15,618 nt of DNA from TC-15 sp034437275 (lineage in GTDB: Bacteria > Chloroflexota > Anaerolineae > Aggregatilineales > Aggregatilineaceae). The notes beneath the pieces are model-generated. The model saw only the letters and a list, made by a program, of their open reading frames with translations, searched no databases and was not told where the DNA came from. This document shows, piece by piece, positions 13,418-15,618 of the stretch. Made by a program: the position numbers and the translations under genes. The stretch is from the NCBI GenBank assembly GCA_034437275.1, contig DAOTUD010000051.1, positions 1 through 15,618 on the forward strand, read 5' to 3'. Every line of letters begins with the position of its first letter. The stretch's first letter is position 1.

Positions 13418-13727
13418 CGTGTTGTTCACAAGCGTGCGCGTTACTCGACGACCGTCGCCGGCAGTGGTTCGCCATTCCAGGCGGTATCAACATTTGAGCG
13501 CGGTCTTCATGTTTCGCTGTGTCCCCTCGCCCCTTGTATGGGAGAGGAAATACTGCCCGCCGGGCGGAGGGATGAGGGCTGAATCGGCGCAAGAGACATC
13601 CAAAATCGTGATTCACTGAGTATGCGCGCCCTGCTGCCCCCGCCTGCGAAAGTGGCACATCCGGCGTTTTCCAAGTATGCTACAGGTAGCTATACAGGAA
13701 GCAGCGAACTGTTGCCGGAGGCAAAAA
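13418..13727. other. Gene-free stretch with repeat element and possible gene tail
   Basis: No full gene is present. On the minus strand a short frame ending in TAA at 13441-13443 reads NVDTAWNGEPLPATVVE, like the end of a protein, but a stop lies just upstream and no start is available. A REP-like composite follows at 13521-13580. The rest up to 13727 shows nothing I can name. Confidence 0.55.
13521..13580. repeat. REP-like composite palindrome
   Basis: A first hairpin pairs CCTC-G-CCC (13525-13532) with GGG-A-GAGG (13540-13547); it has the same purine mismatch position as the other elements. It is followed by GCCCG-C-CGGGC and GGAGGGATGAGGG. It is an isolated, variant member of the same dispersed family. 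Confidence 0.6.
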
Positions 13728-13943
13728 ATGGGCTTTGACGATATGGAAAACCTGCGCCGCAGCGCGCTAGAAGAAGAAACGGTAACGCCTACCATCAATC
13801 CGTACCTCGCGCCGGAACCGCGCAGCGAGAAGATGTTTGGGATGACAGCCGTCGAGCGCATGTTCGTGTCGATAGGCTGCTTCATGGTGACCAGCCTGGG
13901 CGGGTTCTTGCTGTTGTTGATCATGGATAAAATCGCCGTTTAG
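13728..13943 (+). CDS. Small one-helix membrane protein
   Basis: A 71-residue protein: an acidic, soluble N-terminal part (MGFDDMENLRRSALEEETVT), then INPYLAPEPRSEKMFGMTAVE, and one membrane helix near the C-terminus (about 46-66, FVSIGCFMVTSLGGFLLLLIM). No family recognised. The start at 13728 has GGAGG six bases upstream; an earlier in-frame start at 13677 lacks one. It ends 20 bp before the AI-2E-family permease on the same strand, so the two are probably one transcription unit and the small protein may be an accessory subunit. It probably lies N-in. Confidence 0.7.
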   Translation: MGFDDMENLRRSALEEETVTPTINPYLAPEPRSEKMFGMTAVERMFVSIGCFMVTSLGGFLLLLIMDKIAV

Positions 13944-13963
13944 CCCCACCAGGACACACAGTC

Positions 13964-15310
13964 ATGCAGGCGTCACCGGCGGGCAGGCCCCTCACTCTGG
14001 CGGAGTATACGCTGCGCATCGTCGTGGCGCTGCTGCTGCTGGTTTTGCTGCTGGCGCTGTGGCGGCTGCGCGAGGCGCTGCTGCTGACGTTCCTGGCGGT
14101 GCTGGTCGCCATCGCGCTGCATGTGCCGGTTCAACGCCTGGAGCAGATGGGCCTCAGCCGGGGCATGAGCGTGCTGATCACGGTTGGCGGAGTGTTCACA
14201 ATCCTGACGCTGCTGGGCATTCTGATCGTGCCGGTGCTCGTCACCGAGATCAGCGCCCTGCTCAGCGATCTGCCGGACGCGGTCGAGCAGACGCGCCTGG
14301 AGTACGATCACCAGGTCGCAAACAGCACCTGGCTGCCGGAGATCGACTGGGACCGCGTGGCCGAAGGTGACGTTCCGCAGTTTATCCTGGAGCAAGTCGG
14401 CAACGTCCCGCGTAACATTTTCCCGTTCCTCAGCGGGCTGGGCGGGGTGCTGGCCAACGTTATTTTCATCACGTTCGTGTCGCTGTTTTTCATCATCGAC
14501 CCGACCAACTACATGACCGGGCTGCTGCGGCTGGTGCCCAACGGCTATCGCCCGCGCGCGCTGACGATTTTCGTCGAACTGGGCGACACCTTGCAGCGCT
14601 GGTTCATCGGGCAGATGATCTCGATGGTCATGTCCGGCACGATGATCGCGTTCGTGATGGGCGTGATCATCGGGCTGCCGAACCCGGTCGCGCTGGGCAT
14701 GATCACCGGGCTGGCGGAATTCGTGCCGTACTTCGGCGCGTTCTTCTCGGTGATCCCCGGCGTGTTGATCGCGCTGGCCGAAGACCCGGCGCTGGTGCCC
14801 TGGGTGCTGCTCGGCTACCTGTTGACGCAGCAGGTGCAGAGCAACCTGATCATGCCGCAGATCATGAAGCGACAGGTGTCGATGCCCGCCGCGATGGTGT
14901 TGATCATGCAGGTCAGCGCGGCGGCGTTGTTCGGGTTCATGGGGCTGTTGATGGCGGTCCCGCTGGCAGTGGTGGTGATGGTGCTGGTGCGCGAAGTCTA
15001 CGTCTACGACGTGCTCAACACGCGCGACGCGCGCATCGAAGCCCGCCCGCGCCCGGATGGCAGCCCAGGCTACGTCGTGCTGACCGAACGCTACCGCCCG
15101 GAGCAGCTCTCGCCGGGCGAGGCTGCCTCGCTCCAGGCGCAGGGGCAAAACCCGTTCGACGTCGGCGAGCGCCAGGTCGTGGAGATCATCACGCCCGCCT
15201 CGCCCGACATCGAGCGCATGGCGCAGAATCAGCGCGCGGTGTGGCTGGCGCTGCTGGCACTGCTGGCCGCCGAGGGGATCGCGCTGGTGCGCTCGCTGCT
15301 GCGGCGATGA
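13964..15310 (+). CDS. AI-2E family transporter (PerM/UPF0118)
   Basis: A 448-residue inner-membrane permease. Two N-terminal helices (about 18-33 and 39-53) and a third (68-95) precede a soluble loop (96-150). The conserved core follows: helices at about 160-179, 213-237 and 240-272, with the family signature AEFVPYFGAFFSVIPG (251-266), then 276-290 and 306-343. Members export small molecules such as AI-2 or act as Na+(Li+)/H+ antiporters; the substrate cannot be told from sequence, and no quorum-sensing gene lies nearby. Typical members end near residue 350. This one has about 100 further residues: a polar stretch (RPRPDGSPGYVVLTERYRPE) and an additional hydrophobic segment at the very end (about 425-444). 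An AGGA lies upstream of the ATG. Confidence 0.93.
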   Translation: MQASPAGRPLTLAEYTLRIVVALLLLVLLLALWRLREALLLTFLAVLVAIALHVPVQRLEQMGLSRGMSVLITVGGVFTILTLLGILIVPVLVTEISALLSDLPDAVEQTRLEYDHQVANSTWLPEIDWDRVAEGDVPQFILEQVGNVPRNIFPFLSGLGGVLANVIFITFVSLFFIIDPTNYMTGLLRLVPNGYRPRALTIFVELGDTLQRWFIGQMISMVMSGTMIAFVMGVIIGLPNPVALGMITGLAEFVPYFGAFFSVIPGVLIALAEDPALVPWVLLGYLLTQQVQSNLIMPQIMKRQVSMPAAMVLIMQVSAAALFGFMGLLMAVPLAVVVMVLVREVYVYDVLNTRDARIEARPRPDGSPGYVVLTERYRPEQLSPGEAASLQAQGQNPFDVGERQVVEIITPASPDIERMAQNQRAVWLALLALLAAEGIALVRSLLRR

Positions 15311-15316
15311 TCTACC

Positions 15317-15338
15317 CCCTCCCCGTAAACGGAGAGGG
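15317..15338. repeat. REP-like GC-rich hairpin
   Basis: CCCTC pairs with GAGGG, then after a C/A mismatch CCGT pairs with ACGG around the loop AA. The core 16-mer is identical to that at 12040-12069. It lies directly after the permease stop codon and may help end that transcript, though no T-run of note follows (GACTTTG). Confidence 0.75.
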
Positions 15339-15441
15339 ACTTTGATCGCGTGCCGATTTGCCCTGTGCGGAGGGGTACACCGTCGCCATAAAAGCCAGAG
15401 GCTAGCACAAGCCTAATCGATCACACCGAAAAGGCCACGTC

Positions 15442-15618
15442 ATGACCCAACATCACGTCTGCCACCCATTCGCCCCCCCGACCGTTGTAATCCCCGCCGG
15501 GGCGTTCATGATGGGCAGCGATCCCGCCCGCGACCCACAGGCCTGCCACAGCGAGCGGCCCGCGCACGCCGTCACGCTGCCCGCCTACGCGATCGGGCGC
15601 TTCCCGGTGACGGTCGGC
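15442..15618 (+). CDS. Formylglycine-generating enzyme/SUMF1-family protein, N-terminal part
   Basis: Only 59 residues are in the window. VVIPAGAFMMGSDPARDPQA (15-34), then HSERPAHAVTLPAYAIGRFPVTV is the standard opening of the FGE-sulfatase fold: P-x-G-x-F-x-M-G-S, then E-x-P-x-H-x-V, then the Y-x-I-x-x-x-P-V-T strand. Some members oxidise a cysteine to formylglycine in sulfatases; many are non-catalytic or act as binding domains. The catalytic region lies beyond the window, so activity cannot be judged. The start has a weak AAGG site. It has no signal peptide. Confidence 0.9.
   Translation, partial: MTQHHVCHPFAPPTVVIPAGAFMMGSDPARDPQACHSERPAHAVTLPAYAIGRFPVTVG

Noticed and set aside
13371..13658. 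Minus-strand ORF crossing the REP-like element
   Set aside because: Phrases such as FPLPYKGRG arise from translating the palindromic repeat; it is not a gene.
13621..13738. Short plus-strand ORF beginning MRALLPPPAKV
   Set aside because: No ribosome site, and its end overlaps the start of the convincing small membrane protein gene.
13973..15148. Minus-strand open frame opposite the AI-2E permease
   Set aside because: It is His/Gln/Arg-rich without hydrophobic core or ribosome site; the plus-strand permease explains the stretch.
13964..15310. Quorum-sensing role for the AI-2E-family permease
   Set aside because: The family name does not establish the substrate, and no luxS or AI-2 processing gene is in the window.

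Overview
The window reads as high-GC chromosomal DNA from a Chloroflexota-type bacterium (my best guess is an Anaerolineae relative). The grounds are indirect: secreted proteins on long Thr/Pro-rich stalks (TPTPSDTP-like), several lipoproteins with clean lipoboxes, a B12-type methylmalonyl-CoA mutase fragment with Chloroflexota-like wording, and GC-rich palindromes scattered between genes. No rRNA, tRNA, CRISPR array, transposase or phage gene is visible.

Layout, left to right. (1) 1-2000, minus strand: a methylmalonyl-CoA mutase large-subunit gene cut off after 148 codons, a small lipoprotein with its own terminator, and a TetR-type regulator. (2) 2088-3484, plus strand: a secreted beta-propeller-like protein, then a 34-codon ORF that looks like the remnant of a TPR protein. 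(3) 3499-7139, minus strand: a two-gene unit. A 911-residue one-pass membrane protein (degenerate PP2C-like domain, three FN3-like domains, membrane helix, stalk of 93-bp repeats, PPC-like domain) is followed 26 bp later by a stalked lipoprotein. (4) 7260-9471, minus strand: a complete arsenic resistance operon, arsR-arsC-acr3, with a promoter whose spacer is a palindromic operator, and a terminator at its end. (5) 9486-9890: a small disordered hydrophilic protein that ends in an exact copy of the arsenic operon terminator. (6) 10068-11829, minus strand: two tandem paralogues of an unrecognised membrane-anchored family that may carry two PH/GRAM-like domains. (7) 12187-13417, plus strand: a lipoprotein gene with its own promoter, a predicted hairpin at the mRNA 5' end and a strong terminator hairpin. 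(8) 13728-15310, plus strand: a 71-residue one-helix membrane protein followed by an AI-2E-family permease with an unusual C-terminal extension. (9) The last 177 bases hold the start of a formylglycine-generating-enzyme/sulfatase-modifying-factor family protein that runs off the window.

Functionally, only the arsenic operon forms a pathway: ArsR senses As(III), ArsC reduces arsenate with thioredoxin, and Acr3 exports arsenite. Most of the rest is cell-envelope biology: lipoproteins, stalked proteins and membrane-anchored unknowns. The least explained parts are the PP2C-like/FN3/stalk/PPC protein with its lipoprotein partner, and the tandem paralogue pair. All assignments come from reading the sequence by eye; no database search was run.
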